A stretch of 64,000 bases of DNA from JAAURB01 sp049647265 (lineage in GTDB: Bacteria > Cyanobacteriota > Cyanobacteriia > Cyanobacteriales > Microcoleaceae). Shown here piece after piece: positions 49,379 to 58,241 of the stretch (positions within the stretch are counted from its first letter, which is position 1; each line of letters opens with the position of its first letter). The stretch lies in assembly GCA_049647265.1 (NCBI GenBank), contig JBARXJ010000012.1, positions 62,001 through 126,000 of the forward strand, written 5' to 3'. Below the pieces are notes generated by a model. It was not told where the DNA came from, made no database searches, and saw only the letters and a list, made by a program, of their open reading frames with translations. A program made the position numbers and the translations under genes.

Positions 49379-51289
49379 ATGGCTGTTAAAGATGAGAAAC
49401 CGAGATTTCCAAGAAATCTCCCTATCGGGAATATATTATTTTGGTTAGGCGGCTTACTGCTGATTGTTAATATCTTCCTACCCGGTTTATTTGGTGAAAG
49501 TATCCCGCAAGTTCCTTATAGTTTATTTATTGACCAAGTCGAAGATGGTAATGTAACTCAAGCTTATATTGGTCAAGATCAAATTCGTTACCAACTTAAA
49601 AGCGAAACAAATTCTGAAGAAGCGGGGCAGATTTTATCAACAACTCCTATCTTTGATCTCGATTTACCGAAGCGTTTAGAAGAGAAAGGGGTTCAATTTG
49701 CTGCCGCCCCACCGCCTCGGAATACCTGGTTTACAACCCTGTTAAGTTGGGTAATTCCTCCCTTAATTTTTGTAGGGATTTGGATTGGTGTCGGTCGATT
49801 CTTACAAAGTCGCGGTGGCGGTTTGGGTGGCCCTCAAGGCGCACTTTCTATTAGTAAAAGTCGGGCAAAAGTTTATGTTGAAAACGAAGCGACAAAAGTC
49901 ACGTTTGATGATGTTGCTGGGGTAGAAGAAGCCAAAACTGAACTCGAAGAAGTCGTCGAATTTCTCAAAGACCCCAAACGTTACACTAATATTGGGGCGC
50001 GTATTCCTCGGGGTGTCTTACTGGTCGGGCCACCTGGAACCGGGAAAACCTTATTGGCAAAAGCCGTAGCGGGAGAAGCAGGAGTCGCATTCTTTAGTAT
50101 ATCCGGTTCAGAATTCGTTGAACTGTTTGTCGGGGCTGGGGCCGCCCGTGTGCGAGACTTATTTGAACAAGCCAAGAAAAAAGCCCCCTGTATCATCTTT
50201 ATCGATGAATTGGATGCCATTGGTAAATCTCGCGCCGGGAATGGGTTTTATGGCGGTAATGACGAACGAGAACAAACCCTTAACCAGTTATTGACCGAAA
50301 TGGATGGGTTTGCAGCCGGAGATGCCACAGTCATTGTCTTAGCCGCAACTAACCGCCCCGAAAGTTTAGATGCAGCCTTATTACGTCCGGGACGGTTTGA
50401 CCGACAAGTATTGGTGGATAGACCCGACTTATCCGGACGCTTAGAAATCCTAGAAATATACGCCCAGAAGGTAAAATTAGGCAGCGATGTAGACCTGAAA
50501 GCCACTGCAACTCGGACTCCTGGATTTTCTGGGGCAGACTTAGCTAACCTGGTGAATGAAGCGGCGTTACTAGCTGCCCGCAATAAACGAGAAACCGTTT
50601 CTCAAGCCGACTTTTCCGAGGCCATTGAACGGGTTGTGGCAGGGTTAGAGAAGAAATCACGGGTACTCAACGAAAAAGAAAAGACCATTGTTGCTTATCA
50701 CGAAGTCGGTCATGCTTTAGTTGGGGCTAGCATGGGGGCACCGGAAAAAATTGCTAAAATTTCGATTGTACCTCGTGGGATGGCAGCCTTAGGCTATACC
50801 TTACAATTGCCCACAGAAGACCGTTTCTTGCTGAGTGCCGAAGAAATTCAAGCGGAAATTGCTACATTACTCGGAGGACGTTCGGCTGAGGAAATTGTCT
50901 TTGGTAGTATTACCACAGGCGCTGCTAATGACTTGCAACGGGCAACGGACTTAGCGGAAAGAATGGTCACCATGTATGGGATGAGTCAAGTATTGGGGCC
51001 GTTAGCCTATGAAAAAGGTCAACAAAACAGCTTTTTAGGGGAGAATATGATGATGAATCCTCGCCGTAATGTCAGTGATGAAACGGCTAAAGCGATTGAC
51101 CAAGAAGTGAAAGATATTGTGGAAAAAGCCCATGAAAAAGCTTTGGATATCCTTAAAACTCACCGGGATTTATTAGAAGAAATTGCTCAAAAAATTCTCG
51201 ATCAAGAGGTGATTGAAGGCAAAGAATTACAAAATCTTCTGAATCAGGTCAGGTCAGGACAGCCCGCACCCGAACCTTCGTTAAATTAG
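49379..51289 (+). CDS. ftsH: ATP-dependent zinc metalloprotease FtsH
   Basis: The 636-residue membrane AAA protease removes damaged membrane proteins, in cyanobacteria notably photosystem II D1. Two membrane segments (about 16-36 and 117-138) are followed by the AAA domain with Walker A GPPGTGKTLLAK, Walker B IIFIDELDAIG, SRH ATNRPESLDAALLRPGRFDR, and the M41 site AYHEVGHALVG (HEVGH). Which of the cyanobacterial paralogues (FtsH1-4) it is remains undecided. Confidence 0.97.
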   Translation: MAVKDEKPRFPRNLPIGNILFWLGGLLLIVNIFLPGLFGESIPQVPYSLFIDQVEDGNVTQAYIGQDQIRYQLKSETNSEEAGQILSTTPIFDLDLPKRLEEKGVQFAAAPPPRNTWFTTLLSWVIPPLIFVGIWIGVGRFLQSRGGGLGGPQGALSISKSRAKVYVENEATKVTFDDVAGVEEAKTELEEVVEFLKDPKRYTNIGARIPRGVLLVGPPGTGKTLLAKAVAGEAGVAFFSISGSEFVELFVGAGAARVRDLFEQAKKKAPCIIFIDELDAIGKSRAGNGFYGGNDEREQTLNQLLTEMDGFAAGDATVIVLAATNRPESLDAALLRPGRFDRQVLVDRPDLSGRLEILEIYAQKVKLGSDVDLKATATRTPGFSGADLANLVNEAALLAARNKRETVSQADFSEAIERVVAGLEKKSRVLNEKEKTIVAYHEVGHALVGASMGAPEKIAKISIVPRGMAALGYTLQLPTEDRFLLSAEEIQAEIATLLGGRSAEEIVFGSITTGAANDLQRATDLAERMVTMYGMSQVLGPLAYEKGQQNSFLGENMMMNPRRNVSDETAKAIDQEVKDIVEKAHEKALDILKTHRDLLEEIAQKILDQEVIEGKELQNLLNQVRSGQPAPEPSLN

Positions 51290-51379
51290 GATTATTCTAA
51301 TTTCAAATATCCTCAAACCATGAGTGGTGCGTGACTGTCACGCACCCTACTCAATTAGGATTATTCTCAATTCAAATAT
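51285..51379. repeat. Direct repeat flanking a palindrome downstream of ftsH
   Basis: ATTAGGATTATTCT plus AATTTCAAATAT at 51285-51310 recurs, with a few changes, at 51354-51379. Between them GGTGCGTGAC-T-GTCACGCACC is a perfect 10-bp stem at 51326-51346, followed by CCTAC. The first copy begins in the last codons of ftsH. The layout suggests a small inserted repeat or a duplicated terminator region. Confidence 0.6.
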
Positions 51380-51520
51380 AGCAATCCGTTTTCAGTTGTA
51401 AGAAAATCTTTTCGTCCTAGCGGTGCGCCCCTACTCCCTTCTTCCTACTCCTGACTCGGTGACTCCTGACTCCTTAAGAAATAACTCCTAAATTCTCACA
51501 AATCATTTCTTATTGCTATA
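51377..51520. repeat. MITE-like 144-bp element
   Basis: TATAGCAAT at 51377-51385 and ATTGCTATA at 51512-51520 are inverted ends of a short noncoding stretch that also holds TCCTGACTC tandem repeats near 51450-51472. No ORF lies inside. It may be a non-autonomous element; only its ends support that. Confidence 0.45.
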
Positions 51521-51530
51521 TTATCAAAGT

Positions 51531-51550
51531 GGTGCGTTGAGTAATGCACC
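51531..51550. terminator. Palindromic hairpin at the 3' end of the haloperoxidase gene
   Basis: GGTGCGTT-GAGT-AATGCACC pairs with one G-U. It lies between convergent ftsH and haloperoxidase genes and belongs to the same dispersed palindrome group as 18956-18980. Confidence 0.5.
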
Positions 51551-51561
51551 CTACACCTTAA

Positions 51562-53310
51562 TTAAATCCGAATACTACCGCCATCGAATAAAGGAACTGT
51601 CATTGAGAACTTCTCACCATAGGTTAACTTTTGTTCTTGCAAAATCCCCAGGGCGATTTGTTCTCCTAACCGAATCGACTCAATATAATCTGTGAAATAG
51701 TGAACGCCAGCCCAGTTCCGACCAATGGCAATATTAGAAGCAAGTTTGTTTAATTCTCCTTCTACTGTTAATTTTTGAGGACAATTTGCAGGTTCTAAAT
51801 ATTCACCGGATGCATGGGCTTGATAACAGAACGGTAACTGCGCCCCATGATCAAAAAAGGCTTTGAGAATGGTCACACAAGCCCCGGCTACCGTCCCGTG
51901 ACCTGCCCCATAAGCGGGATGCATGGGAGACCCTTCTGCAAATGCCATGGGTAACAAGAAAGAACGTGAATAACCACAATTTTGATCGGTTTTACGATCT
52001 TCAAACTGTTGATTTTGTTTATGATTATGTAGGGCAATCTCTTTCAATAAATCTTCCCCTAAACCCTCGACTAAAGTTTCCATGACTTCGATATTTTGGC
52101 GATCGCGATTTGCATAACGATGAACCCATCCCCCCACGGCTTCTGGACGTAAACGGCGATGAACATTAAACTTTTGATATCGAACTGCTTTTAACGCCCG
52201 AGTTGCCACTTCTGTTAATAGCGTCAAAATGTGGGGCGGGCCAAACTGGGCAAACCCTTGTTGTTTATCTTGATAGTCGGGTTGTTGGAAGGGAATACCG
52301 GGGTCAAAATCAATTCCTAATCCTAGTAAAATAAAGCAGGCATTGAGATAAGCTTGATACAAGGCATCGTAATGAACATAGCTGGCCAAATCTCGCGGTG
52401 TCGTCATAAACCGATAAGCAGGACTCTCACTATAGGTTTCTAAGCCACCCACATTCGCCCCATTCTGCACATCCACCCAGGCTTCCCAAGTGGTCATATA
52501 ATCTTTGTAAGGTTCAGCGACTCGAACTTTTTGGTTAATTTGAATCGAACCATACTGAATTAAACCTGCTTTGTAGTCGTGAATTTTGCCCAGTCCTGGG
52601 GTTCCCACTAACAAAAATTGAGAAATATACGGCCCCATTTCATCGCCGGGTGTAATGCCTCGGAATACCGTCTGAGGAGTGAATGGTTGTCGTAACCGAG
52701 ATTCTTCTGCGGCAGAGAGTTGGCGTAAGTCGGGGGATTTTATCCAAGGAGTATTATTCAAGCGGTTAATGACCGTATTGATATCCGAAAGATTGTTAAA
52801 TTGGGAAAACGGCACATCCCGCAATAACGCCATGGAATAGACTTCCATCATTTCTGTGACCAACTCCTGACTGTCGAGAGTCGGCGCAGGAGGCATCGTT
52901 ACCGCTTGGGCATCTGGCCCTTGTAAACTAAAGGTTAAACCTGCCCCTTGACTTTCCCAAGCCCGAACTTTTACCTTCTGTTGTTGGGCTATTTGAGATT
53001 GCCATATGGGTTGTTTGACCCCATCTTGTCCATCCGGGCCTAATGGCGTATCTTTAAAGTCTTGAGTTTCTCCAGAATCAATTCCCCGAATAAACTGTTG
53101 ATAATCTGCCGCAGAAACAATTAAACCAGTTTTGACATCGTGGGGTAAGCCTTTGGTAAAGTTTGCCAGATGAGTCGGTTGATTCTCGGCGTTACTGTTA
53201 CGATAGCGATATTCTTCGTTATTATTAATATGATGAGGATGAAGACGTTGACTGGCAGCAGTAGCCGCATCTTGACGAATCCGCAGTGCTTCTAAGCGAC
53301 GATTATTCAT
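51562..53310 (-). CDS. Vanadium-dependent haloperoxidase
   Basis: The product is about 582 residues. The vanadate-binding residues appear in order: KFNVHRRLRPEAVGG (Lys and Arg), HPAYGAGHGTVAGA (Gly-His; the usual Ser of SGH is Ala here), and IAIGRNWAGVHYFTDY (Arg and axial His). The family oxidises halides with H2O2 and halogenates organic compounds; halide choice is unknown. No clear signal peptide. ATG 53310 is preferred over a TTG 12 bp upstream. Confidence 0.92.
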   Translation of the reverse strand: MNNRRLEALRIRQDAATAASQRLHPHHINNNEEYRYRNSNAENQPTHLANFTKGLPHDVKTGLIVSAADYQQFIRGIDSGETQDFKDTPLGPDGQDGVKQPIWQSQIAQQQKVKVRAWESQGAGLTFSLQGPDAQAVTMPPAPTLDSQELVTEMMEVYSMALLRDVPFSQFNNLSDINTVINRLNNTPWIKSPDLRQLSAAEESRLRQPFTPQTVFRGITPGDEMGPYISQFLLVGTPGLGKIHDYKAGLIQYGSIQINQKVRVAEPYKDYMTTWEAWVDVQNGANVGGLETYSESPAYRFMTTPRDLASYVHYDALYQAYLNACFILLGLGIDFDPGIPFQQPDYQDKQQGFAQFGPPHILTLLTEVATRALKAVRYQKFNVHRRLRPEAVGGWVHRYANRDRQNIEVMETLVEGLGEDLLKEIALHNHKQNQQFEDRKTDQNCGYSRSFLLPMAFAEGSPMHPAYGAGHGTVAGACVTILKAFFDHGAQLPFCYQAHASGEYLEPANCPQKLTVEGELNKLASNIAIGRNWAGVHYFTDYIESIRLGEQIALGILQEQKLTYGEKFSMTVPLFDGGSIRI

Positions 53311-53458
53311 AGTTGAGTGCAAATAAATAGGATCAGATGTGATTTGGAAATGAACGCTAAAGAATAATAAATCCTCTAGATTTCATCTCAATTTATCTAG
53401 ATCCTATCTACCCGATTCTCTTTTTTAACAGTCCCTTATTTTGATGTCACTCATTTAA

Positions 53459-53593
53459 ACGACAGGATTTAATGGTGAGGTTAATATCGATATTCATCCG
53501 ATAGGAACACCCAATGATTTAATATTTGATCAATCATCAACAACCTTTGGTAACATATTACCTGAACCGCGAACAACGGGTAATACAGGATAG
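53459..53593 (+). pseudogene. 45-codon open frame resembling a gene remnant, unknown
   Basis: No start codon in frame. The translation TTGFNGEVNIDIHPIG continuing to FGNILPEPRTTGNTG and a stop looks like the C-terminus of a secreted or surface protein, but no family is recognised. It ends 6 bp before the DUF4330 start. It could be chance coding. Confidence 0.25.
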
Positions 53594-53599
53594 TAAACA

Positions 53600-54121
53600 A
53601 TGAAGCTGTTAGATTCTAAGGGCCGCTTATTCGGTAAAATCAGTATTTTGGATGTGGCGGCAGGATTAGTGATTTTGTTGGTGGTGGTGGGAATCTTCTT
53701 TTATCCCAGTACCTCTGGGTCAGTCGCACAAGTTGGAGTCACCACAAAACCCGTTGAGGTAGATATTATTGCGTTAGGCTTGAAAGGTCGTAACCCCGAA
53801 GAATTGTTAAAAGCAGGGGAAAAAACCAATTTAATTATTCGTAATCAACCCTATGGTCAGGTGGAAATTACAGCAGTAGAAATGATCCCTCGAACCATTC
53901 CTGTCACTCAACCGGATGGTTCTGTTAAGGCGTTACCTGACCCTACATCTGACCAAATTTTTAGTAATAATATTCTACTAACCATTGAAGGTCAAGGTCA
54001 AATTACAGATAATGGCCCGGTACTGGGAAATATTAAAATTAAAACGGGAACAACTGTTGAACTTGAGGGAAAAAACTATAACTTTAATGCCAGTGTGATT
54101 GAGGTTCGGGTGCAAGATTAG
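53600..54121 (+). CDS. DUF4330 domain-containing protein
   Basis: The 173-residue protein has one N-terminal membrane segment (ILDVAAGLVILLVVVGIFFY, residues ~16-35) and an extracytoplasmic DUF4330-like domain (PVEVDIIALGLKGRNPEELL and later GQGQITDNGPVLGNIKIKTG). Function unknown. It is convergent with metF, with only 36 bp between stops. Confidence 0.85.
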   Translation: MKLLDSKGRLFGKISILDVAAGLVILLVVVGIFFYPSTSGSVAQVGVTTKPVEVDIIALGLKGRNPEELLKAGEKTNLIIRNQPYGQVEITAVEMIPRTIPVTQPDGSVKALPDPTSDQIFSNNILLTIEGQGQITDNGPVLGNIKIKTGTTVELEGKNYNFNASVIEVRVQD

Positions 54122-54135
54122 TTGCAATTAAAACA

Positions 54136-54184
54136 GCGGTGCGACCGGGCGTGATTTCTAATCACCTAAGGAACGCGCACCAAG
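54136..54184. repeat. Nested palindromic repeat across the metF stop, copy 2
   Basis: Outer arms GGTGCG and CGCACC match copy 1 in tnpB, and the flanks are nearly the same. The inner hairpin is GTGATT-TCT-AATCAC, different in sequence but equally self-complementary. The metF stop codon (TAG, minus strand, 54158) lies in the middle, and the last MetF residues LGARSLGD come from it. Confidence 0.8.
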
Positions 54185-55069
54185 AAGGGGTTGAATATTA
54201 GCTAAATCTAAAATTTTAGGAATTAAATCTTCTCGTTTAACCGCCATCATATGCACCCCACGACACATTTGACGGGCTACTTTGACTTGTTCAGCGGCAA
54301 TGAGTAACCCTTCTTCTAAGGGATTTTTGGCTGTTTCTAACCGTTCAATAATATGATCGGGAATATTCACGCCTGGAACATACTTATTAATAAAGCGGGC
54401 ATTTTTAGCAGATTTTAATAAGAAAATTCCAGCTAAAATCGGTTTATCAGTTGTTGAACCGAGTTGAGTCATGAATTTATCGAGCAGTTCAAAATCCGTA
54501 ATCATTTGACTTTGAAAAAATTCTGATCCGGCTGCGAGTTTTTGTTCAAATCGTCGCTGTAACCCGGACCAACTGCGGCACTGAGGATCGATTGCTGCGC
54601 CTGCAAATAGCGTCGTTTGACCCTGAGGTAAAGATTTTTCATTCCAATCTACACCTTGATTCAGTTTACGAATAGCTTTTAATAAACGAACCGATTCTAA
54701 GTCAAAAACAGACTTTGCATCCGGATAATCTCCGGCTTTAACCGGGTCACCCGTGAGGGCTAAAATATTACGAATTCCTAAAGCATCTGCTCCCATTAAA
54801 TCCCCTTGTAAGCCAATGCGGTTGCGATCGCGACAGGCTACTTGACAAATGGGTTCTAATCCATGATTGTTTAAAATCATACAAGCTGCAATTGAACTCA
54901 TACCCAACACAGCACGACTGCCATCGGTCACATTAATCCCATGAACACGACCTTTGAGGGTTTTGGCTTTTTCAATCATATCAGTTGGATCGGCACCTTT
55001 AGGGGGCGCGACTTCGGCTGTAATAATAAATTCTCCTGGGGTTAGACAAGCAGTACGAAAACGGTTCAT
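54158..55069 (-). CDS. metF: Methylenetetrahydrofolate reductase family protein
   Basis: The 303-residue flavoprotein is of the MetF family, which reduces 5,10-methylene-THF to 5-methyl-THF for methionine synthesis. EFIITAEVAPPKGADPTDM, HGINVTDGSRAVLG, ICQVACRDRNRIGLQGDLMGA and LALTGDPVKAGDYPD are typical. This short form without a regulatory domain is common in bacteria. The C-terminal LGARSLGD is encoded by a palindromic repeat and is probably not original. The start is ATG 55069. Confidence 0.88.
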   Translation of the reverse strand: MNRFRTACLTPGEFIITAEVAPPKGADPTDMIEKAKTLKGRVHGINVTDGSRAVLGMSSIAACMILNNHGLEPICQVACRDRNRIGLQGDLMGADALGIRNILALTGDPVKAGDYPDAKSVFDLESVRLLKAIRKLNQGVDWNEKSLPQGQTTLFAGAAIDPQCRSWSGLQRRFEQKLAAGSEFFQSQMITDFELLDKFMTQLGSTTDKPILAGIFLLKSAKNARFINKYVPGVNIPDHIIERLETAKNPLEEGLLIAAEQVKVARQMCRGVHMMAVKREDLIPKILDLANIQPLLGARSLGD

Positions 55070-55386
55070 GGATTAATTTAAGATTGATGAAGGAGCAGTT
55101 CTAGTTGTCTCAATTGATGAGAAATTGAGTGACAAGCAGTCTGTAACAGATGGAAGATAATATATATGTTACTTTTAAAGTATAAAGCCAAAAAGGTCTT
55201 TGATAACAATACAACATCTCGATCCCTGTAACCTAACAAGAGATGGGATTGATACATCCGGAGAGACTCTACCCTCAAGCACAGCATAGTACTAAAGTTG
55301 TAGCAAAAACAATTACTAAAAATACCTTGAGCTGAGTCAGTACTATTGTTTGAGGGATTTAATCAATTTTTTAAAAGCCCTGACTT
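55070..55386. other. Divergent intergenic region, metF and mscS-like gene
   Basis: 317 bp with both promoters. No clear riboswitch (SAM or cobalamin) was recognised ahead of metF, nor any ORF with family support. Confidence 0.4.
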
Positions 55387-56259
55387 ATGTCATATTTTAC
55401 TTCATTTTCACTAACTTTGGCACAGCTACTGGCTCAAACTGGCTCAGAATCTTTGAATGAGAAAGTTGAGCTGATTTCAGAAGTCACCCTGCCTAAAGTG
55501 ATTAAAGCAGTTATCGTGATTATTGTGACCTATTGGGGAAGTGCAACGGTTGAGAAAATTCTCAATTGGTTTTCTGAGCGGGTTGCTTTACGATTTCGTT
55601 TAACGGTTAAACAATCTTTGCCCTTTTGGCGTGCTTTCTTACTCATCGTTGCATTAACTTTCTTGAGCGGTTTATTCTTAAACCTTTCTCCTAGTAATTT
55701 AATTGCCGTGACGGGTACAGTTGCGGTTGCCTTAGGTTTTGCTTTTAAAGATTATGCCAGTTCTATCATTGCTGGAATGATTGCTTTATTTGAACGTCCT
55801 TATCAAGTTGGCGATCGCGTCACGGTTGGTAAGCATTATGGTGAAATTATTAACTATGGTTTAAGGGGAATTCGCATCAGAACCGCTGATGATAATATTA
55901 TCTCAATTCCCCATAATAAAATTTGGACTGAAGCCATTTCTAATGCAAACGACGGCGCTCTAGAAGCACAAGTTGTTACAGATTTCTACTTCGCTCATCG
56001 AATCAATGTAGAAAAAGTCATACAAATTTTGTATCGTGTTGCTTACACCAGTAAATACACCCAGCTTAAACAACCCATTGCAGTGATTATGGATGAAAAA
56101 CCCTGGGGAACTCATTTTAAACTTAAATGTTACCCCATCGATGCTAGAGATGAATTTGTCTATAAAACTGACTTAATTCGACGAGCAAAACAAGCCTTTC
56201 TTCAGCTAAATTTAGAGTATCCTAGCTTCGCTAGCCGAGACTTAGAATCCATTGAATAA
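55387..56259 (+). CDS. MscS-type mechanosensitive ion channel
   Basis: The 290-residue membrane protein has three hydrophobic segments; the last is the pore helix VAVALGFAFKDYASSIIAGM. It is followed by the beta domain FERPYQVGDRVTVGKHYGEI and IRIRTADDNIISIPHNKIW, typical of small-conductance channels that release solutes on hypo-osmotic shock. Convergent with the GT2 gene, 8 bp between stops. Confidence 0.93.
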   Translation: MSYFTSFSLTLAQLLAQTGSESLNEKVELISEVTLPKVIKAVIVIIVTYWGSATVEKILNWFSERVALRFRLTVKQSLPFWRAFLLIVALTFLSGLFLNLSPSNLIAVTGTVAVALGFAFKDYASSIIAGMIALFERPYQVGDRVTVGKHYGEIINYGLRGIRIRTADDNIISIPHNKIWTEAISNANDGALEAQVVTDFYFAHRINVEKVIQILYRVAYTSKYTQLKQPIAVIMDEKPWGTHFKLKCYPIDARDEFVYKTDLIRRAKQAFLQLNLEYPSFASRDLESIE

Positions 56260-56267
56260 TATCTAAC

Positions 56268-57275
56268 TTATTTCTTCTCTTTGTGTTCTTTGTATGTTTG
56301 TGGTTGAGACTCCACTTCACTCTCAAAAAACTTATTCTCCAAATCTGCCCGGCGCATTCTGAGTTGAATTTCCTCTAGCAATTTACGATTAACTGCCATT
56401 AAATCTGCCACTAACGCTAAAATCCATAACTGAAACCCAATCAACATCAAAATAGCTGCTAAAATTAAACTGGGAATTCTTGTCCGTTCTGTTCCGAGTA
56501 AAAAATAAATTAACCAACGAATTCCGAGTAGAAATCCAGCCGAAAATGGAATCATACCTAAGAGTAAAAATGACCGCATCGGCTTATAGGTCATAAAAAT
56601 TCTCACGATTGTAAAAACCGAACGTTTTACATAAGCCGGAATACTTTTAACTAAACGCGATCGCCTTAATTGAGGATTAATTCTAATCGGCACATAAGTA
56701 ATCGCAATTCCCTTTTGTCCGGCTTGAATAATCGTTTCTAAAGTATAAGTATAATCATTAAAAACATTCAACTGTAGAGCTGCATTTCGACTCATTGCCC
56801 GAAACCCACTCGGTGCATCTGGAATTTTCGTATTACTGGCAATTCTTACCACCCAACTCCCCAATTTTTGCAGCGCTTTTTTAATCGGAGAAAAGTGACG
56901 AATTTGACTAATGGGTCGCGCCCCGACAACAATTTCTGCTTGAGCCAGTAAAATCGGTTGAATTAAATAAGGAATATCTTCTGCACAATACTGATTATCC
57001 GCATCCGTGTTAACAATGATATCTGCACCCGCCTTTAAGCTAGCTTCTAAACCCGCCATAAAAGCCTTTGCTAAACCCTGATTTCTTGAAAACTTAATGA
57101 TGTGATCGACACCGTATTCTTTAGCAATGGCTACAGTTTGATCGTGACTACCATCATCAATTACTAACCATTCAACAATATCAATTCCAGGAATTGTGCG
57201 GGGTAATGCGGCTAAGGTTACGCCTAAAGTTTGTTCTTCATTGTAACAGGGGATTTGGATAATCAGTTTAGACAA
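56268..57275 (-). CDS. Glycosyltransferase family 2, dolichol-phosphate mannosyltransferase-like
   Basis: The 335-residue protein has a GT-A catalytic part (IQIPCYNEEQTLGVTLAALP, WLVIDDGSHDQTVAIA, IIVNTDADNQYCAEDI) and two C-terminal membrane segments (about 232-250 and 265-292). Such enzymes move sugars to a polyprenyl phosphate. The start is TTG at 57275; an AGGAG at 8 nt upstream, overlapping the preceding stop codon, supports it. It lies 6 bp after the nucleotidase gene, so the two form an operon. Confidence 0.9.
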   Translation of the reverse strand: MSKLIIQIPCYNEEQTLGVTLAALPRTIPGIDIVEWLVIDDGSHDQTVAIAKEYGVDHIIKFSRNQGLAKAFMAGLEASLKAGADIIVNTDADNQYCAEDIPYLIQPILLAQAEIVVGARPISQIRHFSPIKKALQKLGSWVVRIASNTKIPDAPSGFRAMSRNAALQLNVFNDYTYTLETIIQAGQKGIAITYVPIRINPQLRRSRLVKSIPAYVKRSVFTIVRIFMTYKPMRSFLLLGMIPFSAGFLLGIRWLIYFLLGTERTRIPSLILAAILMLIGFQLWILALVADLMAVNRKLLEEIQLRMRRADLENKFFESEVESQPQTYKEHKEKK

Positions 57276-57281
57276 ATTGAC

Positions 57282-58241
57282 TTACTCCTGCAACGCTTTT
57301 AACACCGTTTCATGAATCATGCCATTACTCACAATTACACCTCGGTTGTCATTCATCTTACTATTAGAAGCAAAATCTAGCGGCTTGCCATACATATCTG
57401 AGACTTTTCCGCCTGCTTCTTCAACAACAATCGCCCCAGCGGCATGATCCCAAATATTCTCACGATAATCAGGATATTTTGGCGAAGGTAAACGCAGGTA
57501 CAAAGCCGCTTGTCCAGACGCAACCGCGCCGTATTTGGCTTGAGAGTCCATCCGCACTGAAGGGGAAGTAATCCCAACCGCTTGGGCGATTTTATTCTGC
57601 CGATCTTGATCGCCATGACCCGACTCGACACTTTCAACAAAGCGCATATTAGCCGTATCCGAGGCTTCAACTACTTTGATCGTGGTTTGTTCACCCGTGG
57701 CAAACGGCATCATGGTTGCCCCTTCTCCTCGCACTGCCACAAATAACATACCCGGTTCTTGGTTATCTACCGGATAAGCCGGACAGCCTAATATCCCAAA
57801 TTTAACTTCTCCATCTTCAATTAAAGCTAGAGCAATGGCATATTGATCTTTTCGTAAAAAGCCTTTTGTACCATCAATCGGATCGAGCGTCCAAAACCGC
57901 TTAGCGATTTTACCATTTCCCCGATCGATCCAGTTTGTTACTTGTTCGGCTGTGGCATCGGGTAAAACACCTTGAACATACTTTGTGACTTTCGCCAGGT
58001 TTTCTGCCATTTCGGGCTGACGCAGTTCGGTGGCATCTTCTTCGCCGACAATCGGATCGTCGGGAAACGCTTCTCCTAAGGCTTTGCAAATAATCGCCTG
58101 AGAACCATAGTCAGCGACAGTCACAGGACTTTTATCCCCTTTTTCCATAGCGGGGGGAATTTGTTGGCGGACTTGTTCGCACAGTTTGGCGGCGGCGAGG
58201 GTGGCATCAATGGCAACTTGTTTTTCGCGATCGTAAGCCAT
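57282..58241 (-). CDS. 3'(2'),5'-bisphosphate nucleotidase (SAL1/HAL2/CysQ-like)
   Basis: About 319 residues in the inositol-monophosphatase fold. Metal site: GEEDA, WTLDPIDGTKGF and the late WDHAAG. GDKSPVTVADYGSQAI and the length match the PAP phosphatase branch, which removes the 3' phosphate from PAP left by sulfate assimilation. I use ATG 58241, which has AGGAG 5 nt upstream; the upstream in-frame ATG at 58262 lacks one. Confidence 0.9.
   Translation of the reverse strand: MAYDREKQVAIDATLAAAKLCEQVRQQIPPAMEKGDKSPVTVADYGSQAIICKALGEAFPDDPIVGEEDATELRQPEMAENLAKVTKYVQGVLPDATAEQVTNWIDRGNGKIAKRFWTLDPIDGTKGFLRKDQYAIALALIEDGEVKFGILGCPAYPVDNQEPGMLFVAVRGEGATMMPFATGEQTTIKVVEASDTANMRFVESVESGHGDQDRQNKIAQAVGITSPSVRMDSQAKYGAVASGQAALYLRLPSPKYPDYRENIWDHAAGAIVVEEAGGKVSDMYGKPLDFASNSKMNDNRGVIVSNGMIHETVLKALQE

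Noticed and set aside
55070..55386. SAM or cobalamin riboswitch ahead of metF
   Set aside because: None of the conserved core words of those riboswitches was found.
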